Counted from the stretch's first letter, positions 35,708-49,651 are shown. The stretch: DNA of 64,000 bases from Massilia sp. CF038 (GCF_900129765.1 NZ_FQWU01000001.1:1674001-1738000); one strand, 5' to 3'. Translations and numbers: made by a program. The notes: a model not told the origin generated them from the sequence alone.

Positions 35708-36996
35708 CGCTCGCGCGCTACCTGCGCGCAGGAACGCGCATGCTTGTCGTGCTGGCGGTCTGGGCGGCGCATTCGGCAAGCGCGGCGCCGATTCTGTCTT
35801 ACGCCGCCGAACCCACGCCAGCTGCCGCCTATGACCCGGCCGTGTTTGGCACCAGCGACGCAGCCGAAGCGCAGGCCGCGCTGATGGCCCGGTCCTGGCC
35901 CGCGCAGCCGGCCAGCATGGCCTGGACCGCGCTCACGCTCAAGATGATCGTCAAGCACAAGATCGCGCCAACCCGGGCCGCGCGGGGCAGTGCGCTGGTC
36001 CATGTTGCCATGCATGATGCCTGGGCATTGGCCGATGCCGATGTGCTGGCGCGCCAGATTGCCGTCTCGACCGCGGCAGCGCATGTGCTGGCGTTCTGGA
36101 TGCCCAGCGAAGAGCACGGATTCGACCGGATTGTCGGCGCGCTGGCCCGGCGTGCGGCAGCGACCGGCCAGGCCGACCCGGCCACGCTGGCGCGCGCGCT
36201 GCAAGTCGGTGCCCATGTCGCGCAGCGCGTCATTGCGCGAGCCCAGGCTGACGGTGCCGAACGGGGCTGGAACGGCTTGCGGCTGGAGTGGTATGGTGAT
36301 GGGCGCTACTACGGTCCTGGTGCCTGGGAGCCGACAGCGCCGTATTTCTATTATCCGCCTGATGAACCATTCGCGCCGGCGTGGCAAACCTGGGTATTGC
36401 GCACGCCTGGCCAATTCCGGCCGACACCGCCGGCGTTTGGCTCCGCCCGTTTCCTGGCCGATTTGCATGAGGTGGTCGCGCTGCAAAAAAACCTGACAGC
36501 CGAACAGCTAACCATCGCCAAATTCTGGGTCGACGGGAGCGGCAGCGTCACGCCACCGGGACACTGGAACCAGATCGCGCTTGACCTTGCTCAAGAACAT
36601 CATCTGGGCGAGGAAGACACGGTGCGCCTGTTCGCCATGCTCAATATGGCACTGGCCGATACCTTTATTGCGGTATGGGACGTGAAATACCATTATTGGA
36701 CAGCACGCCCGATCACCACGGCCAAGACGGTTCTGGGGATTAACTTGAAAACGGCGATCCTGACGCCCCCATTTCCTTCTTACGTTTCCGGCCATGCCGC
36801 GTTCAGCGGCGCGTCAGCGCGGATTCTTGCCAGCTTCTTCCCGGAACAGGCGGCGCGGCTCGATGCGCTGGCGGCCCAGGCCGCAACTTCGCGCCTGTAT
36901 GGGGGGATTCATTATCGACACGACAATGAAGATGGCTTGCTGCTCGGCCGGGCGATTGGCGAAGTGGTGTTGCGCACCATGCGCAAGGCGCCTTGA
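35704..36996 (+). CDS. Exported vanadium-dependent haloperoxidase-like (PAP2) protein
   Basis: A 430-residue exported protein (signal peptide about 1-28, ending HSASAA). The C-terminal half has the vanadate/phosphate-binding site of the PAP2/haloperoxidase superfamily: Lys328 and Arg335 in KYHYWTARP, Ser362-Gly-His364 in SYVSGHAAFSG, and Arg397 and His403 in RLYGGIHYRHD. The Lys-Arg spacing (7), the Ser-x-His motif and the Arg-His spacing (6) equal those of fungal vanadium chloroperoxidase. Haloperoxidase and acid phosphatase activity cannot be told apart from these residues; length and the long helical N-terminal part favour the haloperoxidase-like group. It is the last gene of the giant-protein operon, joined to the ankyrin gene by ATGA. 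Confidence 0.85.
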   Translation: MTLARYLRAGTRMLVVLAVWAAHSASAAPILSYAAEPTPAAAYDPAVFGTSDAAEAQAALMARSWPAQPASMAWTALTLKMIVKHKIAPTRAARGSALVHVAMHDAWALADADVLARQIAVSTAAAHVLAFWMPSEEHGFDRIVGALARRAAATGQADPATLARALQVGAHVAQRVIARAQADGAERGWNGLRLEWYGDGRYYGPGAWEPTAPYFYYPPDEPFAPAWQTWVLRTPGQFRPTPPAFGSARFLADLHEVVALQKNLTAEQLTIAKFWVDGSGSVTPPGHWNQIALDLAQEHHLGEEDTVRLFAMLNMALADTFIAVWDVKYHYWTARPITTAKTVLGINLKTAILTPPFPSYVSGHAAFSGASARILASFFPEQAARLDALAAQAATSRLYGGIHYRHDNEDGLLLGRAIGEVVLRTMRKAP

Positions 36997-37054
36997 TCGG
37001 TATAGCGCACTGAAAAAGTTGATGGGGATCGGCGTTTTAGGCCACAATTGCTCC

Positions 37055-38608
37055 ATGAAACCAATCGAGTGCGACCTGCTGGTAGTGGGCGGCGGCATCA
37101 ACGGCACCGGCATCGCGCGCGACGCGGCCGGGCGCGGCTTGTCCGTGATGTTGTGCGAAAAAGATGACCTGGCCTCCCATACCTCGTCTGCCTCAAGCAA
37201 ACTGATCCATGGTGGCTTGCGCTACCTGGAGTATTACGAATTCGGCCTTGTGCGCAAGGCGCTGATCGAACGCGAAGTCTTGCTGCGCAGCGCCCCGCAC
37301 ATCATGTGGCCGATGCGCTTTGTGATGCCGCACGACCGCGGCCAGCGCCCCGCCTGGATGATCCGCGCCGGCCTGTATTTATACGACACGCTGGCGCGGC
37401 GCGAGTTCCTGCCCGGTTCGCAAGCCATCCATTTGCGCCAGCATCGGGCCGGCAGCGACCTGAAACCGGAATTTACGCGCGGCTTTGTGTACTCGGACGG
37501 CTGGGTCGACGATGCGCGCCTGGTGGTTCTGAATGCGCTGGACGCGCGCGAGCGCGGCGCCCAGATCCACACGCGCACCCGTTGCAGCGCCGTGCAGCGC
37601 GGCGCCGACGGCTGGCGCGCCACGCTGAGCCACGCCGACGGCGCAACCACGCTGGTCAAGGCGCGCTGCCTGGTCAACGCGGCCGGGCCGTGGGCATCCG
37701 AATTTTTGCACGGCGCCACCAGCACTGGGGTGCACCAGTCGCTGCGCCTGATCAAGGGCAGCCACATTGTGGTGCCGCGCCTGTTTGATCATGACTACGC
37801 GTATATTTTCCAGCACCCCGACGGGCGCATCGTGTTCGCCATTCCGTACGAGCAGGACTTCACCCTGATCGGCACCACCGACCTCGATTACCAGGGCGAC
37901 TTGAACCAGGTGGCCATCAGCGCCGAGGAAATCACTTACCTATGCACGCTGTCCAACCATTATTTTTCCAAACCGATCACGCCGGCCGACGTGGTCTGGA
38001 CTTATTCCGGCGTGCGCCCGCTGGTGCAGGACGACGCCGCGAAGGCTGCGGCCGCCACGCGTGATTTCCGGCTGGAGCACGACACCGATGGCGCCCCGAT
38101 GCTCACCGTTTTCGGCGGCAAAATCACCACTGCGCGCAAGCTGGCCGAGGAAGCGCTTGACTGGATTGCGCCTTTGCTGGGCAATCGTCATCCGGCATGG
38201 ACGGCCCAGGCTTGTCTGCCCGGCGGCGACTTGTACGGCGAACGGCCAACCAGCAAGAGCGTGCTCGAATTCACCCAGTGGGTAATCAAGGTGCGTGACG
38301 CGTTCCCTTGGCTGCCGCCCGCCGTGCTGCAGCGTTATGCACGGGCCTACGGCACCCGCGTGTACTGCTTGCTGTCGGGATGCAGTGCTCTGGCCGATCT
38401 GGGGGCTGAAATTGTGCCCGGCCTGTTTGAAGTGGAAGCGCGCTACCTGATCGAGCGCGAATGGGCCCGCACGGCGGAAGACATTTTATGGCGCCGCTCC
38501 AAGCTTGGCCTTCACGCCGGGGAGGGCAGTGCCGCCACAGTGGATGCCTGGATCAGGGCGCGCACGCCACCAGCCGAAACTGCAGCGCCAGTTCGTCCTG
38601 CACTTTAA
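37055..38608 (+). CDS. glpD: Aerobic glycerol-3-phosphate dehydrogenase
   Basis: A 517-residue membrane-associated FAD enzyme that oxidises glycerol 3-phosphate to dihydroxyacetone phosphate and passes electrons to ubiquinone. The FAD dinucleotide-binding motif GGGINGTG is at residues 12-19, followed by HTSSASSKLIHGGLRYLE, a GlpD hallmark. Substrate-site segments TYSGVRPL and TVFGGKITTARKLAE and the C-terminal DAO_C helical domain are also present. Length is as expected (about 500-530). ATG 37055 is preferred; an in-frame ATG at 37022 would add 11 residues. Its 3' end runs 56 bp into the convergent YceI-type gene. No glpK, glpF or glpR lies nearby. Confidence 0.95.
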   Translation: MKPIECDLLVVGGGINGTGIARDAAGRGLSVMLCEKDDLASHTSSASSKLIHGGLRYLEYYEFGLVRKALIEREVLLRSAPHIMWPMRFVMPHDRGQRPAWMIRAGLYLYDTLARREFLPGSQAIHLRQHRAGSDLKPEFTRGFVYSDGWVDDARLVVLNALDARERGAQIHTRTRCSAVQRGADGWRATLSHADGATTLVKARCLVNAAGPWASEFLHGATSTGVHQSLRLIKGSHIVVPRLFDHDYAYIFQHPDGRIVFAIPYEQDFTLIGTTDLDYQGDLNQVAISAEEITYLCTLSNHYFSKPITPADVVWTYSGVRPLVQDDAAKAAAATRDFRLEHDTDGAPMLTVFGGKITTARKLAEEALDWIAPLLGNRHPAWTAQACLPGGDLYGERPTSKSVLEFTQWVIKVRDAFPWLPPAVLQRYARAYGTRVYCLLSGCSALADLGAEIVPGLFEVEARYLIEREWARTAEDILWRRSKLGLHAGEGSAATVDAWIRARTPPAETAAPVRPAL

Positions 38609-39227
38609 TCGCACCGCCCATGACCGACATGGGCGTGATGCCGAAATCGGACTGCAGCAGCGTGAAGGCGCCGCTGGCGGTATTCGATTCGACGATGACC
38701 GGCACCGCCAACGTTTTGGTCACGCCATGCAGGGTGATGGTCAGGTTCACTTTCTGGCTGTCCGCCGTGCTGCGCTCGGCGTGCAGCTGAACCAGCGGAT
38801 ACGTTTCGGCGTCGAGCACGCGCGTGAGCATATTGGTGCGCGTGCCGGCAATGGCATCGGCATCGGGCTGGGTGTCGAGGCCCGCTTCCTGCCGCAGGCC
38901 AGGTTCGTCCACACTCAGGGCATCGAGCCGGAATTGAACATCGGCGCGGCCCGCCGCCGGGGCGGCAAAACCTTCCACACTGCGGCTGGCCACGACGTGA
39001 TCGTGACCGAAGCGGGCCATGGGGCCGCCCCGCCGCACCAGCACGGTGATGAGGGATTTGGCGCTGTCGATCGCGCACACGAGAACACCGTCTCTGGCAG
39101 CTTGCTGATACCAGGCCGGGGCATCAGGCGCGCTAGGTGATGCTGCGGGCGGCGGCACAGGTGGCGGCGCTTGCAGCGCGCAGGACGCCAGCAACAGCGT
39201 CATCAGAATCGACAGGATGGGCTTCAT
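38553..39227 (-). CDS. YceI-family lipoprotein
   Basis: A 224-residue exported protein. The N-terminus MKPILSILMTLLLASCALQ is a lipoprotein signal with lipobox LASC, followed by a Pro-rich linker, so the protein should be anchored to a membrane; many YceI proteins are instead soluble periplasmic ones. The C-terminal part follows the YceI lipocalin-like pattern: FGHDHVVAS, TYPLVQLHAE, LTITLHGVTKTLAVPV and SDFGITPMSVMGGAIKVQDEL. YceI proteins bind polyisoprenoids or related amphiphiles. It starts in the stop of the GspF-like gene (ATGA at 39227-39224) and ends within the convergent glpD 3' end. Confidence 0.85.
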   Translation of the reverse strand: MKPILSILMTLLLASCALQAPPPVPPPAASPSAPDAPAWYQQAARDGVLVCAIDSAKSLITVLVRRGGPMARFGHDHVVASRSVEGFAAPAAGRADVQFRLDALSVDEPGLRQEAGLDTQPDADAIAGTRTNMLTRVLDAETYPLVQLHAERSTADSQKVNLTITLHGVTKTLAVPVIVESNTASGAFTLLQSDFGITPMSVMGGAIKVQDELALQFRLVACAP

Positions 39228-40234
39228 GTCTGCCATTGTGGCACGCCAAGCGCTGCTGCGTCGCGCGCCGTTGGCAGCGTTGCCAATAGGTGCGCAATCA
39301 TCCATAGCGCCACACCGGCATAGAACACGCGTGGCAGCCAGGCCATGATCTCGGACTGGGCCAGCGCCAGCGCTTCGCTTTCGGTGTCGGCATGGCGCAT
39401 CAGCATTTCGGCCAGGGTGCCGCCTTCCTCGCCCGTCACCACAAACGGATGCAGGCGGCTGATGTCGACCAGCTGCAGCGCGCCGATGGCATGTGCCAGC
39501 GGCGCACCGGCGCGTACGCGCGCTGTGATGGTCGACAGATCGGCACGCACCTGGTGATTGATGACCGTATCGAGCGCCAGCGGCAGTGCATCGAACAGGG
39601 GCAATCCCGCTTCCAGCAGCAAGGCCAGGCTTTCGCTGAAGTCGCGTGCATTGGCGCGCAGGTGCAGCTTTCCAAACAGGGGCAGGGCCAGCAAGCTGCG
39701 CTCCAGCGCCGCGCGGCCCGGGCCGGGCGCGCCGGAATTGAACCAGGCAACCAGGCGCGCCGCAGCAATGCCCGCCACTGCCAGGACGACCATCGGCCCC
39801 AGCACCTTGAGCAAATAGCCAGACGTGGACAAGGCGCCAGTGATCAGCTGCGCGATCGGCGCGACAAACAGGGCGATCACCAGCACCGCGACCGGCATCA
39901 TCATCCGGTTGCGCAAGGTCATGGCCTGGGTGGCGGCAGTCGCTAGTTGGCGTGCCAAACGCTTGTAAGTGGGGTAGGGACTGCCTGCATTGAAGGCGGC
40001 GCGCAGCAGGCGCGTTTCAAACGTGTTGAACAAGCCGCTGTTGGCCCCTGCCGTGGGCGGATCGATGCCGCGCGCGACCAGTCGCTGGAATGCCTGCACG
40101 CGTGAACGGGACGCGGCGCCAAGATCGAGCAGGGCGTAGGCACGGTCCGGCGGCACGCCGGCTTTTTCCATGGCGGCGAGATGCTGGAACAGCAGGGCGC
40201 GCACGGGCAGCGCAAGCGGTCGTAATCGGCTCAT
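39224..40234 (-). CDS. GspF/PilC-like inner-membrane platform protein
   Basis: A 336-residue type II secretion/type IV pilus F-family protein. It has two T2SSF domains: the first about residues 10-110 (helical, RALLFQHLAAMEKAG), the second about 195-310 (FSESLALLLEAGLPLFDAL and VTGEEGGTLAEML). Hydrophobic helices lie near 125-150, 155-180 and at the C-terminus (about 305-325). Start ATG 40234 is taken over an in-frame one at 40315, which would overlap the divergent gene's start codon. No secretion ATPase, pseudopilin or secretin lies nearby, so it is an orphan component coupled only to the YceI lipoprotein. Its function outside a complete T2S system is unclear. Confidence 0.82.
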   Translation of the reverse strand: MSRLRPLALPVRALLFQHLAAMEKAGVPPDRAYALLDLGAASRSRVQAFQRLVARGIDPPTAGANSGLFNTFETRLLRAAFNAGSPYPTYKRLARQLATAATQAMTLRNRMMMPVAVLVIALFVAPIAQLITGALSTSGYLLKVLGPMVVLAVAGIAAARLVAWFNSGAPGPGRAALERSLLALPLFGKLHLRANARDFSESLALLLEAGLPLFDALPLALDTVINHQVRADLSTITARVRAGAPLAHAIGALQLVDISRLHPFVVTGEEGGTLAEMLMRHADTESEALALAQSEIMAWLPRVFYAGVALWMIAHLLATLPTARDAAALGVPQWQT

Positions 40235-40313
40235 GGGCGCGATTGTGGCATACCGTGGCAGCATCCGGTAAATAGCGCTAAGATTGACTTCCTGACCAGA
40301 CCTTAGGATAGCC

Positions 40314-41027
40314 ATGATCGACCTTTACTCGGCAGCCACGCCGAACGGCCACAAAGTCTCCATCGCGCTTGAAGAACTGGCGCTGCCCTACGAGCTGCAT
40401 ACGCTCGAATTGCAACAGGGCGTGCAAAAAGAGCCCTGGTTCCTCGCCATCAACCCGAACGGACGCATTCCCGCCATTGTCGACCGCGCGCAGGACAATT
40501 TTGCCGTGTTCGAGTCCGGCGCCATCCTGATGTACCTGGCCGAAAAAAACGGCCAGCTGCTGCCTGCCGACGTCAAGGGCCGCTCGCAGGTCCTGCAATG
40601 GCTGATGTTCCAAATGGGCGGCATCGGCCCCATGATGGGACAGGCCAATGTGTTCTACCGCTACTTCCCCGAAAAAATTCAGCCCGCGATTGACCGCTAC
40701 CAGGGCGAAAGCAAGCGCCTGTTCCGTGTGCTCGACGCGCGCCTGAAAGATCACGAGTTTTTGGCCGGCGACTACTCCATTGCCGATATCGCCAACTGGG
40801 CCTGGGTGCGTACCCATAAATGGTCAGGCGTGGCCATTGACGATCTGCCCAACCTGAAGCGCTGGGTCGATGCCATTGGCGCGCGCCCGGCCGTGCAGAA
40901 AGGCATCCTCATGCCCGCGTCCGAACGCGATCTCGAAAAGGCCACCGAGCAGGAGGCGGCCAAATTCGCGGAAAAGGTGCGCGGCATGGTCGAAACCGGG
41001 CAGTCAGGCAAGCAGGGGGCGGCATGA
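40314..41027 (+). CDS. yfcG: YfcG-like glutathione transferase
   Basis: A 237-residue cytosolic glutathione transferase of the Nu class (YfcG/YghU type), which act as disulfide-bond reductases with two bound glutathiones. The N-terminal thioredoxin-fold domain starts [21 protein letters not shown]; the TPNGHK motif replaces a catalytic Cys with Thr/Asn, as in E. coli YfcG. The glutathione-binding IPAIVD and [13 protein letters not shown] motifs follow, then the helical domain with the FMFQ-like [14 protein letters not shown] segment. A TAGGATAG ribosome site precedes the start. The next GST gene overlaps by four bases (ATGA). Confidence 0.92.
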   Translation: MIDLYSAATPNGHKVSIALEELALPYELHTLELQQGVQKEPWFLAINPNGRIPAIVDRAQDNFAVFESGAILMYLAEKNGQLLPADVKGRSQVLQWLMFQMGGIGPMMGQANVFYRYFPEKIQPAIDRYQGESKRLFRVLDARLKDHEFLAGDYSIADIANWAWVRTHKWSGVAIDDLPNLKRWVDAIGARPAVQKGILMPASERDLEKATEQEAAKFAEKVRGMVETGQSGKQGAA

Positions 41028-41647
41028 AACTCTACGTCAGCAGCTACGCGCCCAATCCGCGCCGGGTCGCCATGTTCATTGCCGAGAAGGGGATCAGCGG
41101 TATCGAAAGCATTACCGTCGACCTCAGCGCCAACGAGCACAAAACCGACGATTACCGGGCCAAGAACCCCATGGCAAAAACGCCCGCGCTTGAACTTGAC
41201 GATGGCCGCGTGCTGGCCGAGTCGCGAGCGATCTGCACGTATTTGGAAGGGCGCTATCCGGAACCGAATCTCATGGGTGTCGGCTTTGAGGAAATTGCCT
41301 TCATCGAAATGGCGGACCGCCGCGCTGAAATGCATCTGCTGCTGGGTATTGCCAACTGCGTGCGCCATACCCATCCGGCGCTAGCGGGATTGGAACAGCC
41401 GCAGTTTCCCGAGTTTGGATCATCGCAAGGGGAAAAAATGCTGGAAAATGCGCGCTGGTTCGATGGCGTGCTGGCGCGGCAGCCCTATCTGGCCGGGGAA
41501 CGGTTCACGGTGGCAGACATCACCGCGTTCTGTGCGCTGGAGTTTGCGCGTGGTCTGATGAAGTTCAAGCCGGGTGCGGCGGGGCTTCCGCATCTGCAGG
41601 AGTGGCGGGATCGGATCGCCGAAAGACCGTCCGCGAAGGTGAAATAA
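41024..41647 (+). CDS. Glutathione S-transferase family protein
   Basis: A 207-residue cytosolic GST. The N-terminal thioredoxin fold begins [22 protein letters not shown], with the active-site region at [10 protein letters not shown]. The cis-Pro/glutathione segment [24 protein letters not shown] gives the Glu-Ser pair that binds the gamma-glutamyl group. The C-terminal helical domain includes the conserved [17 protein letters not shown] (N-capping Asp). It is distinct from the YfcG-type gene it overlaps by ATGA, and the pair may respond to the same oxidative or electrophile stress. Substrate unknown. Confidence 0.9.
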   Translation: MKLYVSSYAPNPRRVAMFIAEKGISGIESITVDLSANEHKTDDYRAKNPMAKTPALELDDGRVLAESRAICTYLEGRYPEPNLMGVGFEEIAFIEMADRRAEMHLLLGIANCVRHTHPALAGLEQPQFPEFGSSQGEKMLENARWFDGVLARQPYLAGERFTVADITAFCALEFARGLMKFKPGAAGLPHLQEWRDRIAERPSAKVK

Positions 41648-41651
41648 CGCC

Positions 41652-41738
41652 ACATCGTCCTCGCGAAGGCGGGGACCTATAGCACGTTGCCGAAGTCGTT
41701 CAGCATGCTATAGGTCCCCGCCTTCGCGAGGACGATGT
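41652..41738. repeat. Long inverted repeat between convergent genes
   Basis: Two perfect 33-bp arms (41652-41684 and 41706-41738) flank a 21-nt centre. The arms contain CTCGCGAAGGCGGGGACC and its complement. The element fills nearly the whole space between the convergent GST and CheR-like stops and could end transcription from both sides. It resembles dispersed palindromic repeats of other proteobacteria built around CGCGAAGGCGGGGA. Confidence 0.85.
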
Positions 41739-41739
41739 A

Positions 41740-42573
41740 TCAGCTGATTCGCTTGTACCACGAGTGATGCGCCGCGATCTGCTGGTAGCTGCCTCGCAGT
41801 ACGTCACCATCATCCATCTCCCGATCCAGTCCCAGCACGCCAAACAGGGCCAGGCTGTCATGGAACAGTTTGAGCGTCTGCTGGCGCAGCACCGGCCCGA
41901 AATCGGCCAGCGCATGGCGGCATAAAATCAGCTGGAACTCGTTGAACGAGGCATCGGTCACCATGTTGTACTGGGCCCAGGTGATCCGGCTGCGCAGGCC
42001 AGGCTGCAGCACGGCGCGTTTGCCGTGAGTCTCGAAATAGTCCGCCAGGTTGGCGCGCCCGCCGCTCTTGAGATAATTTTCCTGGTACTCGTCCAGGCGC
42101 TCAAGCGCAATGCTGGCGCCGGCCACGTCCGCCAGAACGTCCTCGTTGGCCACCGTGGCAAAAATCTCGGTGCGCGCATGCAGCTGCTCGTCCGCCAGCA
42201 AAATCGCCAGCGACCAGGCTTCTTCCGCGCCCGCGCATTCGGCCAGCCAGACCTTGGGTACGGCGCTGGCGCGCAGTGACGACGCCAGCACCGCGCGCAG
42301 CTGGCGTGCCTGCTGCGGATCGTCAAACAGTGCTGCCGGCTGCACGCTCAGGGCGCGCAGCAGCGCCGCCTGCGCTTGCGGATCGTGCAGCATGCGGTCC
42401 TGCAGTTGCGAGACGGTGGCCAGCTGGCGCTGCTGCATCACCGCCTGCAGCTTGCGCTTGAGCGTGCTGCGCTCGTAGGCGCGAAAGTCGAAACCGAAGC
42501 GCTGAAACAGCGCTTCGAGCAGCAGTTCGGTTTCCAGCTCCTCGGTGGCGCGCACCGTGTCGGTATGCTGCAT
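41740..42573 (-). CDS. CheR-like methyltransferase protein, probably degenerate
   Basis: A 277-residue protein with the CheR layout: a helical N-terminal domain (FDFRAYERSTLKRKLQAVM) and a Rossmann-like C-terminal domain. The SAM-binding loop, normally A-G-C-x-T-G-E-E-P-Y-S, reads AECAGAEEAWS here, so the first Gly is Glu and the second Gly is Ala. The CRNVLIYF motif reads CRHALADF, and the FFR region reads ALFDDP. These changes suggest weak or lost SAM binding, so it may act as a regulator and not as an enzyme. It starts 5 bp after the hybrid-kinase stop and is the last gene of the signalling operon; the long inverted repeat follows. Confidence 0.75.
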   Translation of the reverse strand: MQHTDTVRATEELETELLLEALFQRFGFDFRAYERSTLKRKLQAVMQQRQLATVSQLQDRMLHDPQAQAALLRALSVQPAALFDDPQQARQLRAVLASSLRASAVPKVWLAECAGAEEAWSLAILLADEQLHARTEIFATVANEDVLADVAGASIALERLDEYQENYLKSGGRANLADYFETHGKRAVLQPGLRSRITWAQYNMVTDASFNEFQLILCRHALADFGPVLRQQTLKLFHDSLALFGVLGLDREMDDGDVLRGSYQQIAAHHSWYKRIS

Positions 42574-42578
42574 ATGGC

Positions 42579-47473
<4,895 letters not shown>

Positions 47474-47477
<4 letters not shown>

Positions 47478-49372
47478 CGACGTGGTCCTCGGTCGTTTTG
47501 GTTGGCGTGGTGGGCAGGCTTGTTTTGCGCCTGGCTCGTTATGGAATCGGTATATTGGGCTTGCAGCATAGCCAGCATGGCGCCTGCCTGCAAGGGAGGA
47601 CTGAACAGGTCACCCTGGTACTGGTCGCAGCCAAGGGAATTTAACACGGTCAGCTGGTCATCGCGCTCGACGCCCTTGGCCAGCACGCGCATGCCAAGCG
47701 CGCGGCCCAGGTGGATGATGGCGGCGGCCATGTCGGCGCCGCTGTCGGTATCGAGGTCGTGCACAAAGGCGCGGTCGATCTTGAGCATGTCCATGGCCAG
47801 GGCGCGCAAGGTCGCCAGCGAAGCGCCGGCACTGCCAAAATCGTCCACCGCCAGTTTGATGCCGGCCGCCTTGAGCTGGCGCAGTACGGGCGCCGCGTCG
47901 CTGTTGCCGATCAGTAGATGCTCGCAGATGTCCAGTTCCAGCCAGCCGTGCGGCAGTTTGCATTTGCGCAGGTGGCCCAGCACGTTGTCGGCCAGTTCGG
48001 TCGACAGGCGCAGCACCGGCAGATCGACCGACATGGTCAGCTGGGGCAGCGACGGGGCGGCGCGGCGCCATTCGGCAGCCTGGGTACAGGCCGCACCGAT
48101 GGACCACTGGGTCACCTGCTCGAGCAGCGCGTGGTCATTCAGGCCGGCCAAAAATTCGGTCGCGGCGATCATGCCATGCTGCGGGTGGCGCCAGTACAGC
48201 AGCGCTTCGATGCCGCTCAGGGCACGCTCGGGCAGGCTGGCGCGCGGCTGGAACAGCAGTTCCAGTTCGTCGCCGGCCAGCGCCTGCTGCAGCTCGGCGA
48301 TCCAGCGGGCCCGCTCGCGCTCGCGCGTGTTGAGCTCTTCGCGGAAGAACTCGATGCTGCCGCGCCGATTCTGCTTGGCGTGGTACATGGCGGTGTCGGC
48401 GTTCTTCATGAGCTGGGCAGCGTCGCGCGCATCCTGCGGGTACAGGCCGATGCCCACACTGGTCGAGGTGTGAACGCGGTGGTGCTTGATCTCGAACGGC
48501 TTACTGTGTGCCAGCGCGATCTTGCGCGCTACGCGTGCGGCATTGGCGCCCGCGCCGGCACCTTCCAGCAGGACCACGAATTCGTCACCGCCCAGACGCG
48601 CCACCACGTCCGACACGCGCACCGATGCCAGCAGGCGCGCGGCCACCTGGCGCAGCAATTCATCGCCGACTTCGTGGCCGAGCGTGTCGTTAATATGTTT
48701 GAATTTGTCCAGGTCCAGGAACAGCAAGGCAAACTCGCTGCCGTTGCGGTCGACCGAGGCGACCGCGTGCTCGAGCTGGGCAATCAGCGAGCGGCGGTTG
48801 ACCAGACCGGTGAGCGGGTCGCGGATGGAGAGCGCGTTGGCGCGCTCCTCGGCCACCTTGCGTTCAGCCACCTCCGCTTCCAGTTCCTGGTTGATGCGCT
48901 CCAGGTCTTGCAGGCGCTGCACGCGCAAGTCCTGATTCAGGCGCGACAGTTCTTCGGTCTTCGCTTGCAATTCCAGGTTTTTGCGCGTCAGGTCGACAAA
49001 CACCGCTACTTTGGTCAGGAGCACGCTGGGGATCACCGGCGTAAACAAGTAGTCGGCCGCGCCCTTGCGGTAAGCCTCGATGCGGTGCAGCTCGTCGTCG
49101 TAGTGCGCGGTAATGAAGATGATGGGCACCGAGGCGGAGCGGGGATGCGAGTGGATTGCCTCGGCCGTTTCAAAGCCGTCCATGCCGGGCATGTTCACGT
49201 CCAGCAAAATAACCGCGAACTCGTGCTTGAGCACTTCGCGCAGCGCTTCGCTGCCGGAACTTGCCGTCAGCAATTCGAAATCGGGCTCGCCAGGCCCGGA
49301 CATGAGGACGCTTTCGAGCGCCATGAGGCTCGCCGCATCGTCGTTCACCAGCAAAACTTTAGGAATTAGCAC
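47474..49372 (-). CDS. Response regulator with GGDEF and degenerate EAL domains
   Basis: A 632-residue cytoplasmic protein. The N-terminal receiver has acidic residues in VLLVNDD (Asn in the first acidic position), Asp in VILLDVNMPGMDG, Thr in FITAHYDD; the usual Lys-Pro is TPV here. A coiled coil follows (about 130-175), then GGDEF with intact RLGGDEFV near 261, then an EAL domain. In the EAL domain EALLYW is kept, but the Asn motif is VDLP, the next Glu motif reads LDICEH, and DDFGSAG is followed by a non-canonical loop. It is probably a diguanylate cyclase with an inactive or regulatory EAL domain. It is first in the operon with the HAMP hybrid kinase (ATGA overlap), likely its output. Confidence 0.9.
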
Positions 49373-49651
49373 GTTGCGTGATGCCTTGATCGAAAAAAGA
49401 GGAGCCTGCAGCGCTCCCCGCCTATTTTAGCAATCTGCCTATGCGCGAATCGCGCATTTTTAGCAGCCTAACCCAAACAAAATTTCCCCGACGCACAATA
49501 AGTGAAATGAAAGCTGGTTGTCTTTACACAACGGTTTTACAATTACGTGAGAATCATGAAACAAATTGCATTCTGTGCAGCAAGTGAGGTCTTTTTTGTC
49601 CAGTTAAAGCCCATTTGGTCGCGTGCGGCTGTTACTTTTGGTGTTAATTGG

